Shown: positions 23,227 to 36,133, counted from the stretch's first letter. The stretch is DNA of 64,000 bases from Trichoplax sp. H2 (GCA_003344405.1 NOWV01000216.1:51284-115283), one strand, 5' to 3'. The notes: generated by a model not told the origin, from the letters alone. Made by a program: numbers and translations.

Positions 23227-26006
23227 ATTTGATTATGCGGATAGCTATATTTGATATAGTTAGGTTACTTTGAAAAGATACTAGTGCAAGCTCCCTTCGC
23301 TTTGCTGACGGTTTACGATAATGTGCTCATTTAACAGATAGTATTACTATTTGATAGACCTGTCAGAGATTCAGTAACTTTTTAGCGTGTATCCGTGTAC
23401 TACTGTACAGTACTTTTACATGTTGACTAATTATCGTGCAAGATTTATGTAGCTAGAAACACTGTAGTTGTTAAGATGCCCTTCGAAGAATGGGCCTAGA
23501 TGTAAATAGTAGAGTAGTGGCATTTTAAGTAGAATGATTTAGATTGTAAAAAATGATGTACAATTAGAGAAAAGCATTTTGTTTGATGATTCATGCCTGA
23601 TTGTATATGAATCAAGCTGTCATAAATGGTTTTAACGAAATGTTTATAAGAACTGTAGAGATAAGCCTACAGGAGAGAAGAGATTACACTTCGCTTCGAG
23701 CTCGGAATACTTTAGATTTTAGACTAGATTCTTGTAGTAATTAATTATTGCTCTACCATTCCTAAAACTTTGTAATAAAAGCCTTTTAGAAAATACTATT
23801 TGACAAAGATAGTTATAGTGAGGCGCATTCATTACACCATTAGGAATAGAAGTTTGATATATATTACAGCTGTTCAAATAACTGATCTAGAGGGTATAAA
23901 AGATTAGTGTCACGAAGTAGCCTTAAATAGTAATCATTTGAGGTACCAAGGTATCTAGCCCCCAAAAATACATTAAATAATTCAACTCTAGCATTTTACA
24001 AGTGGATTAGTTAAAAACTTTTAGTCAGTTGATAGTAATGAATATAAATTTTACAGTTTAAATTTCCTCTTTTATTTATAGGACTACTTAAAGAGACAAT
24101 TTATACATCCAAATTCGAGTTTCAACTTAATCTGCCCCTTTATATGGACATACTCGTATAACAACATAACCAGTACACTTTGATCAGTAGGCAAATAAAC
24201 TCCAAAAAAGACTCTACTAATTGTTAGCTGTCTAATGTATATTGACATAACAAGTATTACTCAAACAGACACTGAAGCAGCTATATTCTATGCAATGTTA
24301 TTATCATAGTGAGACATATTGAGCATTATTTACCTATTCTGATGATTAATAACAACAACTGCAAACGGGTCTGAAGCTATAGGAATTATTTATAGACAAT
24401 CCTTTGCCATTTTAAACAGCTCCATTGATTGTGATTATAATTCTGCAATAACTCTTTTCGAAACAGAATCTATTTCCAAAAATTAGGAGATAGCTTTGCA
24501 AGATTCCGTATAATATTACAGTACTTTCACATGACAGTATTGGAGATTAGTAGCAAAGGAAGAAAGAATCTGGATAATATTTTTAAGCCTCTTATTCGGT
24601 ATACAGTAATTATCCTATATAAATGCTAGCAAAGATCACTCCTTATTGTTAGGCGTTTTAAGAACTAAGTACCTCATAATGAACAACTTTGATGTATTAA
24701 AATGTAATAAACCAAACTGATGCCTGTTTAAATTCGTTATAGGTTGCACGAGTCATGCAGTATTAGAAGAGTTTTTAAGGTCTGTAATGTCATGAAGTAC
24801 CTTAAATAGTGCAATAAAAGTAACTGTGGCGTAATAACTAAGAGTTATCATACTAGCATTACTTGTGGTCAAACTGTATTCTCTTGAAGTATGATAAAAA
24901 TTGATAATCAGTTGACGAATAGAATGCAATATTACATATTTTCTTTTTATATTATAGTGTTTGGACATGATATTCAGCCAATAGAAATAAAATAGAGTAC
25001 CTTTACCAGGAAATGATTACCAGTTATCTAGCGTTTTGCTAAGGAAGTGATCGGTTATACTTGGTTTAATCAATTGCAAATAGCCATTAAAAAATGAAAA
25101 TTTTTAATCAGTACGATTACTGCGATCAAAATTTTCTCGAAAGCGATAGAATCAGGACGCCAAATATGCCTATATTAATTCAGTTTAGTTAGCTTTAAAA
25201 TCGAACCCATTCAAACTTACAAAGTACGGTAAGGCAGGCATTAACGAGGGCATGTTTACTAGCCCTTGCTATTACGAGTTACGAGGCGATTTCAAGGATT
25301 ATAATTAATTATACTACAGTACTTGCATCGACAAGAGAGTGTTTTTCTTTCACCATAACAATTTTTAAAATGGATTGCCTGGAAGTAAATAACCTATCAT
25401 TATTCGGCTATTTTTAGATCTTATAAAACTTAAAGAACCTGGACTTCTAAGATCTACAAATACTGACAATCTGTGGTTATTAATCTTGCTTAGCTTAATT
25501 TCGGTTTACGATTAATCTAGGTTGGCAAATGTATTTAATTATAGATCATTTAAGCGATAATTGTATACCGTACCGGTAACTTACGATATATGTATTAATA
25601 TATAACATATATGTACACACGTACATCCTTTCGATGCCTGTATACGTCTTCGTAAACTTAAGTATTCAACTAGCTATTAGAATAAGATTGTACTTAATTT
25701 ATTTTCGATAACGTGGACTTCATCTGTGATCATTCAAGACAAAATACACTAAAGTTTTACTTTAGACAGGAATTCGATGCAGTAATCATCAAACAAATTT
25801 AAGAGTGCAAGTACTGCCTTGATTACAAAAATACTGACTCGTTCCTTTTAAGCTCATATTACAATACCTAGCTATAGTGATATTCTCATCATCTTAAATA
25901 GTAGAAAAATATTAGGAAATACGCTTCGCACTTATTAAAAGAAAGAATTAAAGCCATTTGACGAGTTGGTCATTAATGCTACGACGTAGTTTGCATGTAA
26001 GTACGA
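23227..26006. other. no gene recognised (2.8 kb)
   Basis: AT-rich. The 71-codon frame at 24753-24968 (-) is at chance length. A TATA-like gtataaaag occurs near 23895 (+) with no gene after it. Confidence 0.4.
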
Positions 26007-26471
26007 TTATAGTTCGGTGTTGGATGGTTTGTTTTCCGCCTTATTTGGGCAATCGATATTGCAACTTAGCCATGACTGCTTCTGACCACAACACGTAGGA
26101 GAATTGAGCGGCTCACAGATTCCTGGATGAGAAAGACCGGTTGAGATTGACGGAGTTGCACCTACAGCCCATGTACACTCAGGATCGCCAAGTTCTTCAC
26201 CATTTGTTTTGCCATCTCCATCACTATCCATCTGACAAAGTGATTTAGTCCACGTATAGCCAGCATTAGCAAAATCAACACCAAATGAATTCCTTGCATC
26301 AGCGCCGCCAGATGATTGATGGCCAACCCCAAGCCAGGGATTACTGATGTCCTCATGGCATGGATTAGGAACTTTTACACCATTTGGGATTTTTTCAGTA
26401 AAATCGCTGTAACCATTAATACAAACAACTTGAAATACACACAAGCACTTGATTATTAGCCACAAATTCAT
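26007..26471 (-). CDS. temptin-like secreted protein, no anchor
   Basis: 154 aa, single exon. The signal peptide covers about residues 1-20 (MNLWLIIKCLCVFQVVCING). The temptin module follows: KIPNGVKVPNPC (27-38), W46 and GVGHQ (48-52), ARNSFG (59-64; Ser replaces the usual Pro), LC (78-79), and a Ca-loop-like D82-D84-D86-G87 to E93. Then come ELGDPECTW, GLSHPGICEP, CCGQKQSWLSC and a short polar tail (KAENKPSNTEL). Unlike the two other intact copies it has no hydrophobic C-terminus, so it should be released, as Aplysia temptin is. Both proposed roles, Ca binding and extracellular signalling, come from the family and not from this sequence. Confidence 0.9.
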   Translation of the reverse strand: MNLWLIIKCLCVFQVVCINGYSDFTEKIPNGVKVPNPCHEDISNPWLGVGHQSSGGADARNSFGVDFANAGYTWTKSLCQMDSDGDGKTNGEELGDPECTWAVGATPSISTGLSHPGICEPLNSPTCCGQKQSWLSCNIDCPNKAENKPSNTEL

Positions 26472-28797
26472 CGCGATCGTTGACGTTGAAATACACGGGA
26501 GATCTTGTCAATTACAAATTAATTTCAAAATAGAACCAAAGCCAATTCTAACTTGTCACTTTTATCAATATTCTAAATGGCTAAGCAATCCCTAATGCAA
26601 GTATCACCAGATCCAAGAATAAGACTTCAGTTAACAACTTGGTTTGAAGAAGCCAATCCGCCTTAACTCACGATGAAATCTTCAGCTTGCGATGCCACTG
26701 TTATCCACTATCTTCTATTAGTGTATATGGGCTCGTTATTTTCGCCTACCAGCAATAGCAATAGACTCCTTTAATTGGATCGCTAACCAATCAGACAGAG
26801 AATCAGACTAACGATGATTTTCGATTGTCTACTAATCTATTCTTATCTAGTCGACGATTATTATAGAGACAATGGAATAGCTGATAGCACAGAGAAGGAA
26901 AAATCGAATGTAGAGAAATACTAGCTAGAATTGACAATCTTTTGGTCAAACCTAGTGCGGAAAATGGTTTAGGACTTTTAATCGGTGGTGAAGATTTCTT
27001 CTTCTCTTATAATACAATGTCAAGGCGTTTTATAAGCCAAAAACGTGGACTACGAGATATACTAGTACTAGTAGATAGATAAACTTGAGAAGTATATGAC
27101 TAAAAAGGGCTGAAGAGTTGCTACTGGAGACTCTAGTACTAATATTAGACGGATAAAATGCGTTTGCTCAGTTGCATAATGAGTTTGCGTAGTATGCTTT
27201 CAATCAACTACTTGATTTTATAACCGACTTAATGTAAATCAGATATTTTTGTGATTAATTAATTATTAAGGATCGATATTCAAAATTAATCATTAATATT
27301 ATCATATATCCCACCTTATGGTAGATCCGAGAATCGGTATAGCAATTCTGTACTTTATTCAATGAATATAGAGATTATGATTAACAACAACTACTTGCTG
27401 GGGCCATTTATAATTATATACCGAATTCGTAATTTAACACAGCAATAGTTATCAGTACTGTATTTACATTAAGTATTAATATCTACTGATTAAATGTAGT
27501 TCAACTGACTACTTGCTGTATGAAGGCTTAAATATGCATACCTGCTGGATATCTATTACTAGCGTCCATAAACTGTAAAACTAGTGTTAGACTTATATAT
27601 CCATCAATGTATGTGTGGTAAATAGTTTCACGCGTCAGGTCATCAAGACTTCATGCTTTTTGAACTAGCGTCGATACCGATTCGCGCTTTACTTTATATG
27701 ATCGTCTATACGTCAAGGAATATTTTTACCCGCTGGGTCAGTGAATCTTCATACTTAATAGCGTTAATAATAATTAGTTATCCGCTGTAATTAATGTCAA
27801 GTTATAGAATTTGGATGCATTAATGTTGTTCCCAATCAGCTATACGTACCAATATTGATGCAACGTTGATTTATCGATACTGTAAGAATGAAAGATCCTT
27901 CAGATATAATAATAATACTTTAATATTAATTGTTTTAACATGGTATTCACAGCAATGACAAATTGAAGATATTTTCTTTCACCAAGTTTAAGGTTATATT
28001 CTAACGCTTGTTAATAACAGAAGTAAAATTCGTTATATTTTTGGAATCAACTGATAAAATAGTAATATCCGAATAATGTAAAGAAAGTATTCTGGTACAA
28101 CATCTCCGTTATGATTTTAATTTATATAAGAAATTTTCAAGTCTTACGATATAAGAAGCGTGAGTGTCGTAAAGATTATGTAGAACATCTGTATCATAGC
28201 CGCTAATTAGTTAAACTTAATTATGATTAAATACATGAAAGATTGACATTTGAGATTTTCAGAATTTCTTAACGTTTGTTCGCATTAAATACATCCAGTC
28301 TTGAATGATACCATTCGCATACGATGATAATCATAAGCCATAAATTTCTAATTAAAACTGGGAGTCTAAAATAAACATCTACTATTTAATTTAAGTACCA
28401 TATTGAACAGAACTTTCGAAACAATTTAACGGCAAAAACTTTTCCATTTATAAACGCTAAATGTTTTATCGGCCTTTCGCAAAGCATTTTAACTTAAAAT
28501 GGCATATATTATGAATCGATGAATCTGATAAGCGGTATATTTTGTACTTGATTTCATTTATTACACCATTTTTAGAATTCACTTTGAAACTAATGAGCCT
28601 ATAAGTAGTCTAGAACTTATTTCTTATATTAAGTTATTCCCGTAGTAGTTGAGTTGAATTTACATTTTCAGTATCTTTAGCAGTATGATTACATTTTACT
28701 AAACCACCCCTAGGATAGCTTTAGGTATTTTTTCTTAGTGCTAACAATGGTCTGGAGAACATCTTGCGTTAGTTATGGCAATATCTATTTTATCAAT
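26472..28797. other. no gene recognised (2.3 kb)
   Basis: 5' flank of the temptin-like gene and 3' flank of the fucosyltransferase gene, both on the minus strand. No coding, RNA or repeat feature identified. Confidence 0.4.
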
Positions 28798-31728
28798 TTA
28801 AGTTAATGTGAATTTTCCATGATGTTCTTCCGATATAGCATAGATGTTGTCAATTTGTTGCTTTGTCTGTCCATTTAATTCAGTCGGGTAGAAAAGACAG
28901 TTACGTTCCGCATCTCCCCATTTCTTCCATAAATCGTAATGTGTCGATTTTCGTTTATCTGCTACCCATTTATCATCATATAAGTTATTGCATAAGCCGC
29001 ACAAATCGCTAATATCATTTCCCTTGTCGACTTTGTAGTGTAAACGCCACATGAAATAATGATTATATAATGTATCATCATTATCGAGTTGTTTTAAATA
29101 CTTTGCTAGTTGATAGCTGCTAGCAAAATTGAAAACATTTATGAGAGAATACGGAGGTGCAGTCCTTGGATCTTCATAATTGGCACCTCCAACAACCACA
29201 GGCACAATATCATATTTTAAACCACGGGTATACAATTCCTGAGTAGCATAATCACGACAAATAGAATCTTCCATAATAAGTAAAAACTTATATTTTCGAG
29301 CAATCATTTCCATACAGTGTTGAGTCCCATTAGGGCATGTGATATTCCCACATGGTCCATAAGCATCAATTGGAATAAATTGTCGTAAATTATTCAGGAA
29401 AGTTTTGGTTTGATGATTGCATCTTGCTGAATAATATGCCATTAATTTTGTCTTTCCTTGAGCATAATTTCGTTGTGGATCAAACTGCTGCTGAAAATTG
29501 CCTTTTGTAATCGATCCATAATGATGGATTAAATCAGCATCATGAGTATGACTCATAACTAGATTAAACATGGCCAAATGAAAGCGTAAAATTTTAATAT
29601 GAGCTTGTTGATTATAAACTGGACTACGTCGATTATGATAAATCCATAATTGTTGCTCAGGACGCAATTTCATCTCGGGGAAGTATTGGAAAGAGCTAAA
29701 TTCCTTTCGGTAATTTTGAAAAATGACCGCAGCACTTTTAGTATACTGGCTAGGATCTCGCACAACACGACAATGATGCTGTCCACAGGATAAATCAATA
29801 CCAGCTTCAGATTGATGACGATTTGGATGCTGGCTCCATATCAGAATTGTTTTGATTCTGGGTAGACGATTGATGATCTGCCTCTCTAATGGACTACTAA
29901 TAGATTTGGGCTGGCGTAACATCTGCAATGGCCAAGTTTCGCCTTCCATTGGATCTAATTCATAATTTTGTTTTTTATGCTTAACCACCGATGGCATAAG
30001 CGCTTTTTTTCCTGATTTTCTAATTAAATGTTGCCGTCTAGATAGATCCGAATGAACTTTATTAATCGATTTTTTAATACCCAATTTTCTTTCTTGTAAA
30101 CTCGATAGTCTTGACATTTTTTGCTTCTTATGCATTCTAACCGATTGATTTGCTCTTAGTCTTATGGTAGAATTACCAAGTGATCGTAATTTTGTGACAT
30201 TTGATGTTTTCTTTGCCTTAATTCGAAATTTTAAGTTCTTCTTGGATGGTAAGTTCTGAATATTGCTTGTATCCATAGAATCGAATTCTTCTTCGTCTGT
30301 GTCGATCAAGTTTTGTCGATTTTTATCTCCTGTATTGACGGTCTGGCGATCCATTGAGTAACGATTTTTCTTCTTGGCTTTGTATTTCCCCAATTTTAGG
30401 TTCATTTTTCCCTTAGCATTCTTTTCCGTTAGTGCTTTGTTCGAGGATTTCGATATTTTAGATTTTGGAAACGATTCCTGTTCATCATTTAATCTTTCTT
30501 CCTCTTCATCCAATGGAGAATCTTCATCATCATCGCTATCAATTTCATCCAACTCAATAGACCCAAGAGTATTCTTATCATACTCTCTGCCGCCACTTAT
30601 AATTGATTTATTCTTAGATGTCTTGACAGTTTTCGATTGATTTGGTTTTGATTTTTCTTTCCCATTCTCGGAGATTTCTGCATAAGGATCTTCTTCTTGA
30701 TAAGGATCCAGCTCATCTTCATATCCTAAAGTATCATCGAAACTGTCATCGGAGTCCGGTATTTTTTCCTTAGCTTTAATAAAAATCTTCTTTCCCTTCT
30801 GGATTTTTGCTACTTTTTTTGCGTTGATCGGCAATTTAGTATGAAGGTGCCAAGTTCTATTCTTTTTTTTTAAATCTTGATATTTAACTTTTCCTTTTAA
30901 ATGAGATAATTTTCCATTTTTATGGCCATGGCGAAGTTTTGACAGGGCTTTTACTTTTGTTTTCTTCCTTGCAATTTCAGTTTTATTTCTGGAAAGAGAT
31001 GAATTTAATTTGGAATTCTTGATGGCACCTTTGGAAGTTGCATTTTTAGAAGGTACGATAACCAATCCTTTATGCCCCTGGTGACGATGGTGTACACCTT
31101 TGCTTTTTAAACCGTTGGAAGTTTTATTGCTTAATTGCCGATCAATGACGTTCGAAGGATTTTTTTTCAATTTATTACCAAAGGCTTGAGAGTAAACATC
31201 ATTTTTATTTAAAGCAAAGGTATTATTAGGTTTCTTTTTCGGTAATGACTGCTTAAACGGCAATTTGAAGGTATCCAATTTTTTCTTACTCAATTGTTGC
31301 ATGATCTGAATTTTTTTACGCTGATTTGATGTATCATTCATTTTAGATTCAAACTTATAAAAATTGGAATTCAATTTAGATGATTGATGGAATGATTTCT
31401 GCTTAAGTTTAGGCGAGAGTTTACTGCCACTGTCAACAGAATTAGACTTTAAACGAACCGATTTTGATTTGCTATTGATATAATTTTTAGCCGCATTTTG
31501 AAGATTTTTTCTCTCGTCTAGAGGTGATATTTTCTCTTTCTGATGGTGCGATTTCTTATCCTTAGATGATTGCTGATGCTCAGGCTGACTAGTTATAATC
31601 ATGGCGAAAAAGAAAACAGCAATTAAAACTACAACTAAAACTTTACATCGTTTTAATTTACGATAACGCGATTCTCTAATCATCTTGGATAGACGATTAG
31701 TACGAGGACTTTCATCGGGATTATTCAT
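28798..31728 (-). CDS. alpha-(1,3)-fucosyltransferase-like protein (GT10) with very long Lys-rich stem
   Basis: 976 aa, single exon. Topology is type II Golgi: a short basic cytoplasmic tail, one membrane segment (about 29-46), then a stem of nearly 580 residues rich in Lys, Ser and Asn with two acidic patches (EDELDPYQEEDPY and SDDDEDSPLDEEEE). The C-terminal domain (about 626-960) is GT10: ILIWS at 631, NLVMSHTHDADLIHHYG (722-738), YSARCNHQ, a PIDAYGPCG block, the donor-binding region KFLLIMEDSICRDYATQEL (to 832), PVVVGGANYEDPRTAPPYS, and a CxxC (about 910). The family transfers fucose from GDP-fucose to GlcNAc of N- or O-glycans, and members are usually 350-450 aa. Oddities: FENS is MEDS, and the conserved TEK is T829-Q830-E831, so a Glu and a Lys known to contact GDP-fucose are both replaced. 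It may be altered or catalytically dead. A dead paralogue lies near 2 kb. Confidence 0.9.
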   Translation of the reverse strand: MNNPDESPRTNRLSKMIRESRYRKLKRCKVLVVVLIAVFFFAMIITSQPEHQQSSKDKKSHHQKEKISPLDERKNLQNAAKNYINSKSKSVRLKSNSVDSGSKLSPKLKQKSFHQSSKLNSNFYKFESKMNDTSNQRKKIQIMQQLSKKKLDTFKLPFKQSLPKKKPNNTFALNKNDVYSQAFGNKLKKNPSNVIDRQLSNKTSNGLKSKGVHHRHQGHKGLVIVPSKNATSKGAIKNSKLNSSLSRNKTEIARKKTKVKALSKLRHGHKNGKLSHLKGKVKYQDLKKKNRTWHLHTKLPINAKKVAKIQKGKKIFIKAKEKIPDSDDSFDDTLGYEDELDPYQEEDPYAEISENGKEKSKPNQSKTVKTSKNKSIISGGREYDKNTLGSIELDEIDSDDDEDSPLDEEEERLNDEQESFPKSKISKSSNKALTEKNAKGKMNLKLGKYKAKKKNRYSMDRQTVNTGDKNRQNLIDTDEEEFDSMDTSNIQNLPSKKNLKFRIKAKKTSNVTKLRSLGNSTIRLRANQSVRMHKKQKMSRLSSLQERKLGIKKSINKVHSDLSRRQHLIRKSGKKALMPSVVKHKKQNYELDPMEGETWPLQMLRQPKSISSPLERQIINRLPRIKTILIWSQHPNRHQSEAGIDLSCGQHHCRVVRDPSQYTKSAAVIFQNYRKEFSSFQYFPEMKLRPEQQLWIYHNRRSPVYNQQAHIKILRFHLAMFNLVMSHTHDADLIHHYGSITKGNFQQQFDPQRNYAQGKTKLMAYYSARCNHQTKTFLNNLRQFIPIDAYGPCGNITCPNGTQHCMEMIARKYKFLLIMEDSICRDYATQELYTRGLKYDIVPVVVGGANYEDPRTAPPYSLINVFNFASSYQLAKYLKQLDNDDTLYNHYFMWRLHYKVDKGNDISDLCGLCNNLYDDKWVADKRKSTHYDLWKKWGDAERNCLFYPTELNGQTKQQIDNIYAISEEHHGKFTLT

Positions 31729-34700
31729 GATGGCGATTTAATACAACTAAAACTAAAATGACAAATTGCTAATACTATTAGACAAATTGAACCAAATTGG
31801 TCAACATCTGTATCATGGGCTATTCATTGTCTATTTCAGTCGCATCCAATGAATTTGAAAAATTCTGTTTTTCTCATTTATTCGTATGGATGATCCCTTT
31901 ACCAGATGTTGCCTACAATTTAAAAAGTTGATTGGACGCTAAAATTATCGATCGCGTGCCGAAATTTGGCCATTTCTATTTATTTTTGGTCGTCTTTATT
32001 AGAAAGGGATCCACCTTAATCTTTTAATTCAAGTTGTACATAAATTCACTCTTTCGATCCATAGACTGCATAGCCATCAGGGTTAACCTTAAAATATTAT
32101 ATATTAACTGATGATTGCTCGGAGAATTAGGTTCTACGTAAGGAATAGGGTAAAATTTACAATTATTATTATCATGCTGAACGTGTGTAAGATTTACTTA
32201 TATGATATCACTAATTAAGGATGTTACGGACATACGCGAAATGTAAGCAACATAAGGCCAAAAATAAAGGTTGAATTAAAGTTGATGCTGTGCATCAGTA
32301 AATAATAAATATTATTGTGTGCTACAGAATATGCTAATTTACTTATTTCAAACTCATCAGCGTTCGTAGTAGATAATTATACTTCTAATTATATCAAAAA
32401 TTATCACTAGATATTGCAATAATTAGAAGTTATTTTTAATCCGCTATGATCATGGCACGTGCTTGGGATAATACGGCATCATAAAAGCGATCAATCATGT
32501 TTAATTAAAGTATAAACTCATTATGCGATTTAATCAACTATAAGAAAAGGGAAGCGATTGAATAGTAAACCTAAAGCTTATTTATTTGCCTTTGCAGCAT
32601 TAACTTCTACATAACATTAGTACAAAAGTAAGCAGTGAAACAAAGTGTTATATAAAACAACCGCATGTTCATGAGACAGAATTCATTCATAAACCACGGT
32701 ATGATGGTCATGAAAAGCTAGGCCAAGCTTTGCATAAGATAGAAATTAAAAACCCGTCTACATTCACATAATGCAAAACAAGGTAACCATTTATTGATTA
32801 CATTTTATTTATTTGCAAAACTTTTGAAAACCTAGAGCAAAATATTGCAGTGAGAAAGCATTCATGTCGTGGAAAGAAATCTTGCTATTTTGACTTCTAT
32901 CATTAACATTTAGCATGGATTTAGTCGCCTAGAAGATTTGTTGAATCTTATTGACTAGTTTTCAAAAGCCGTCGATCCGAAGCTCTGTTAAAACGAATTA
33001 TCTAAACGTAGTAGGATATGGAAATTTCCTTTATGTTCTATACCTTTTGTATATCGCGAGATTGAAGACTAGCAAAGATAATGATTTTTGGTAAACAAGT
33101 TCCGTAAATGATGTTATTAAGCGATAGAAACTCTTGGTTTTAATAATCTACAATAAGTGAATTGCTTTAATGCAATTATTTTAGTATCGGAAGTTTAATT
33201 TATCTTAATATACATATTAAATTGCCCCTTATTACTGAACGATATTTACAATCTACTACCATATAGTGGAATTTTATTACATTTCGAAGAATAATTCTTA
33301 GCGTAGACTTTCTCAACGTAGCTTTATTTTATTAGTAACTTTAGAAACTAGGTAAATCATGCATACGGAAAAATTAACAAGCAAGCTTTTAATGTACTTT
33401 TAGCAAAAGGTGATTTAACAGCTAGTCTAAATATACGATGAAAGGGTTTTGATCCTCAACATTTGCAATTACAGAGTCGAAATTTGAGTTATTAATTCGA
33501 GAAAATCTCTAATATGACGTAATATGGCCAGCATCGCTTTAACCTTAAAAGTAAGGTTTAATTAATATCTATCTGTCAGAGAAGAATTCACTTCTCTGCC
33601 TATAACAGCGTATCCATAACGCGATACAACATCCCTTTGTCTTATTTTACTCGAGAGTTAATAATTATATTACTTATTGAGCACGCCATCATCTACAATC
33701 ATCCTACTATATATCGAACAACTGACAGTTTAACTAAGTCACAGATTGCTTTACTTTAAATAGCAATGATGTAATATAATATTACAATATAATATTATAT
33801 ATAGTTTAATAGATAAATGCTTACTTCTATGGTATTATCTATAGTATTATCTATTTGGGTATTGATAAGCGATAATGTCATTCTAATCGTACTGTAAATT
33901 AACTAATATTTACAACATAAAGTCAGAGTTCAGTTTGTTCAAAAGATAGAATATTGATTACCGATTGTCTGACGATAGCGAGATCGCCAGTATTTAGAGT
34001 TATCTTTTTGGTAGATATTGAGATGGACAAATCTGATGGTAGGCTCGTAGTATTGTATTTCTCGTTTTCCTTTTAAATTTTTCCGTTACAATTGTAGAAT
34101 TGTGACCATATAATTATCAAAGATTTGAGTTAGCGATAATAGTGATGAGCCTGGCAAGTCTTTTATGACTATTCATTCAAGCAATGTATTGTGTGAAATA
34201 TTGTATCATGCCTGTGATGCAGTGTTATGTCATACCGAAATTCTGAACGTGGATTAACAGTTAATAAGAATAATAGTTTCGTAAAAATTCTTAATTATCA
34301 AACAGCTGATTGATTGGTTGATCCGAAGTGCTAAATTATCGTTCCAATATTATCAAATGCTAACTACTGATATAAATAATTAATAATTACTTAACAATTT
34401 TATACCTGTGTTATTGTTCTGTACATGCTGGCCTTAGACGGATGATATTATTCAGGATTATGGATTACCTAAAATGGAAGCAACCATTCTTTATCGATAA
34501 TGATTATAATCAATAGCTTGAAGAAGCATTTTAGCACTGACAGCGACAGTACGTTACCATTGGTATGAATTGAATGAAAATAACAGATATGTACTTATTG
34601 ATTTAATGAAGAGCTGCTAACTTAATTGTTTTATGAATAATTTTAATAAATTTCTTGAAGTCTAATTTCTTTGTACAAGACATAGACAGGTTAATTTATA

Positions 34701-35885
34701 TAAAATGACAAATTATCAATTTGTTTATTTAAATGTCACACAGTATGTACACAATTTTTACGCAAGCGTAAGCAGGCCTAATTCACTAAAACTGCAGAGC
34801 TAATAAAAGCACTTAATTTTTCAAAGGCAAAGTAAAGAGTGGAAATAAAGTGCTTTCTACCGATTTATTTCTAGCCATGATGTCTCAATATCGAAATTTT
34901 ACGTCGATTTTCCTTATAGAAACTATTATTTGAAATCTCTAATCATATTCGAATTCTAAGGAATAGGATAGAAAATTGGCAGTAATTATAAAACAGCTTT
35001 AATAATATTAAAACTCTTCAAGTAAACAATGGCAAACCTCATTTCTAGCTATCCTATCTGCATATACTATAATTCTTTACTATTTTATGACATGGCTACC
35101 ACCTAGATAATGCAGATGGAGAGCAATAATAATGCTGCTAATGCTGGTTAAATTTCTAGCAGAACACGAAATAAATTCATTGCTAATTTATAGTTCAAAA
35201 ATCCTATTTTATATCTAATTTCTATTTACAGCTAGAAAAATCATTCTAGATGGTGGATGAAATCATTTATTAGCATTTTAATTGTGCCCTTTCCGTTCAT
35301 TTATCACCATCGAGTATAATATAGCACAGCATCCTTCTACGGTTATAAATTGAGAATTTGGACTTATTTATGACGTCATATATCAGAATATGAAATACCA
35401 GATGTTACAACTTTTGCCCAATGTCATGAATTGGCAGGGAAAATATAACAGCAGTAACAATCTGAAGGTAATGGTTTATCCAACCTATCTGTTTACTGGC
35501 ACAAAACACATTGACAGTAATAATATTCATGCTTGATCGCCGATTATCGTTGCTTTCGGTGAGAAATACGCCAAATGGTTGCATTGAAATGATATGTATC
35601 AAATTAGCATGATGGTATTTCAATCAGAAAATTGGAAAAAAATTAGTTCGTATTGATTAAATGACAATAAATACCGTTATCAGCCAAGTTCATGGATATC
35701 AAGGTCACGATTCCGGTCGTTTTTGCAATGTCATTTTGATCGTTTAGTCATGTAATAGCCATTAAATTGTAATGAAAATTTGCCTATTTTTTACTGGAAG
35801 ATCCTTTATTAACTTGAATACTTTGGCTATTCTGGTAGATTATAATGACAGAATACTCCAGATCCAATGATCATCCGTAAATAAG
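31729..35885. other. no gene recognised (4.1 kb)
   Basis: Includes the 5' flank of the fucosyltransferase gene. AT-rich, with an ATATTA-rich patch near 33770-33800. The 72-codon frame at 35405-35623 (-) is at chance length and shows no domain. Confidence 0.4.
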
Positions 35886-35893
35886 TATAAAAG
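35886..35893 (+). promoter_or_regulatory. TATA-box-like element
   Basis: TATAAAAG followed by GC-richer sequence. It lies 119 bp upstream of the small signal-peptide-like open frame at 36005; an intervening short frame begins at 35976. Confidence 0.35.
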
Positions 35894-36004
35894 AGAGATT
35901 ACTGCACTACCTATGCCGCAAGTCCCAGTCGAAACTTTCTCTTATAAACGACGATAATACTAAATCGATTAAGTTATGAAGATTTTGAGGCTTCATCATT
36001 CGGT

Positions 36005-36133
36005 ATGAAAATAAACATTTCCTTTAAATTGATTCATTTCTTGAGTCTTTCTGTTATCGTTTACTCTGGGAGTTTAAGCTCTACTGCAAGAGCTATCAAT
36101 ATATTTGACTTTGATCATTATTATAGCTGTTAA
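36005..36133 (+). CDS. candidate 42-aa secreted peptide precursor
   Basis: The frame encodes a textbook signal-peptide profile: K2, a hydrophobic stretch over about residues 8-20, then SGSLSSTA. A possible cleavage after A28 or R29 leaves a short acidic/aromatic tail (INIFDFDHYYSC). A TATA-box-like element lies 119 bp upstream. There is no good splice donor at the end and no recognisable family. It could be a genuine small secreted peptide, the first exon of a larger gene, or a relic of a temptin-like signal peptide, since a temptin pseudogene begins about 760 bp downstream on the same strand. Chance is also quite possible for a frame this short. Confidence 0.25.
   Translation: MKINISFKLIHFLSLSVIVYSGSLSSTARAINIFDFDHYYSC

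Noticed and set aside
30374-30640. 88-codon Ser-rich frame on the plus strand inside the fucosyltransferase gene
   Set aside because: Antisense shadow of the acidic Asp/Glu patches in the stem.
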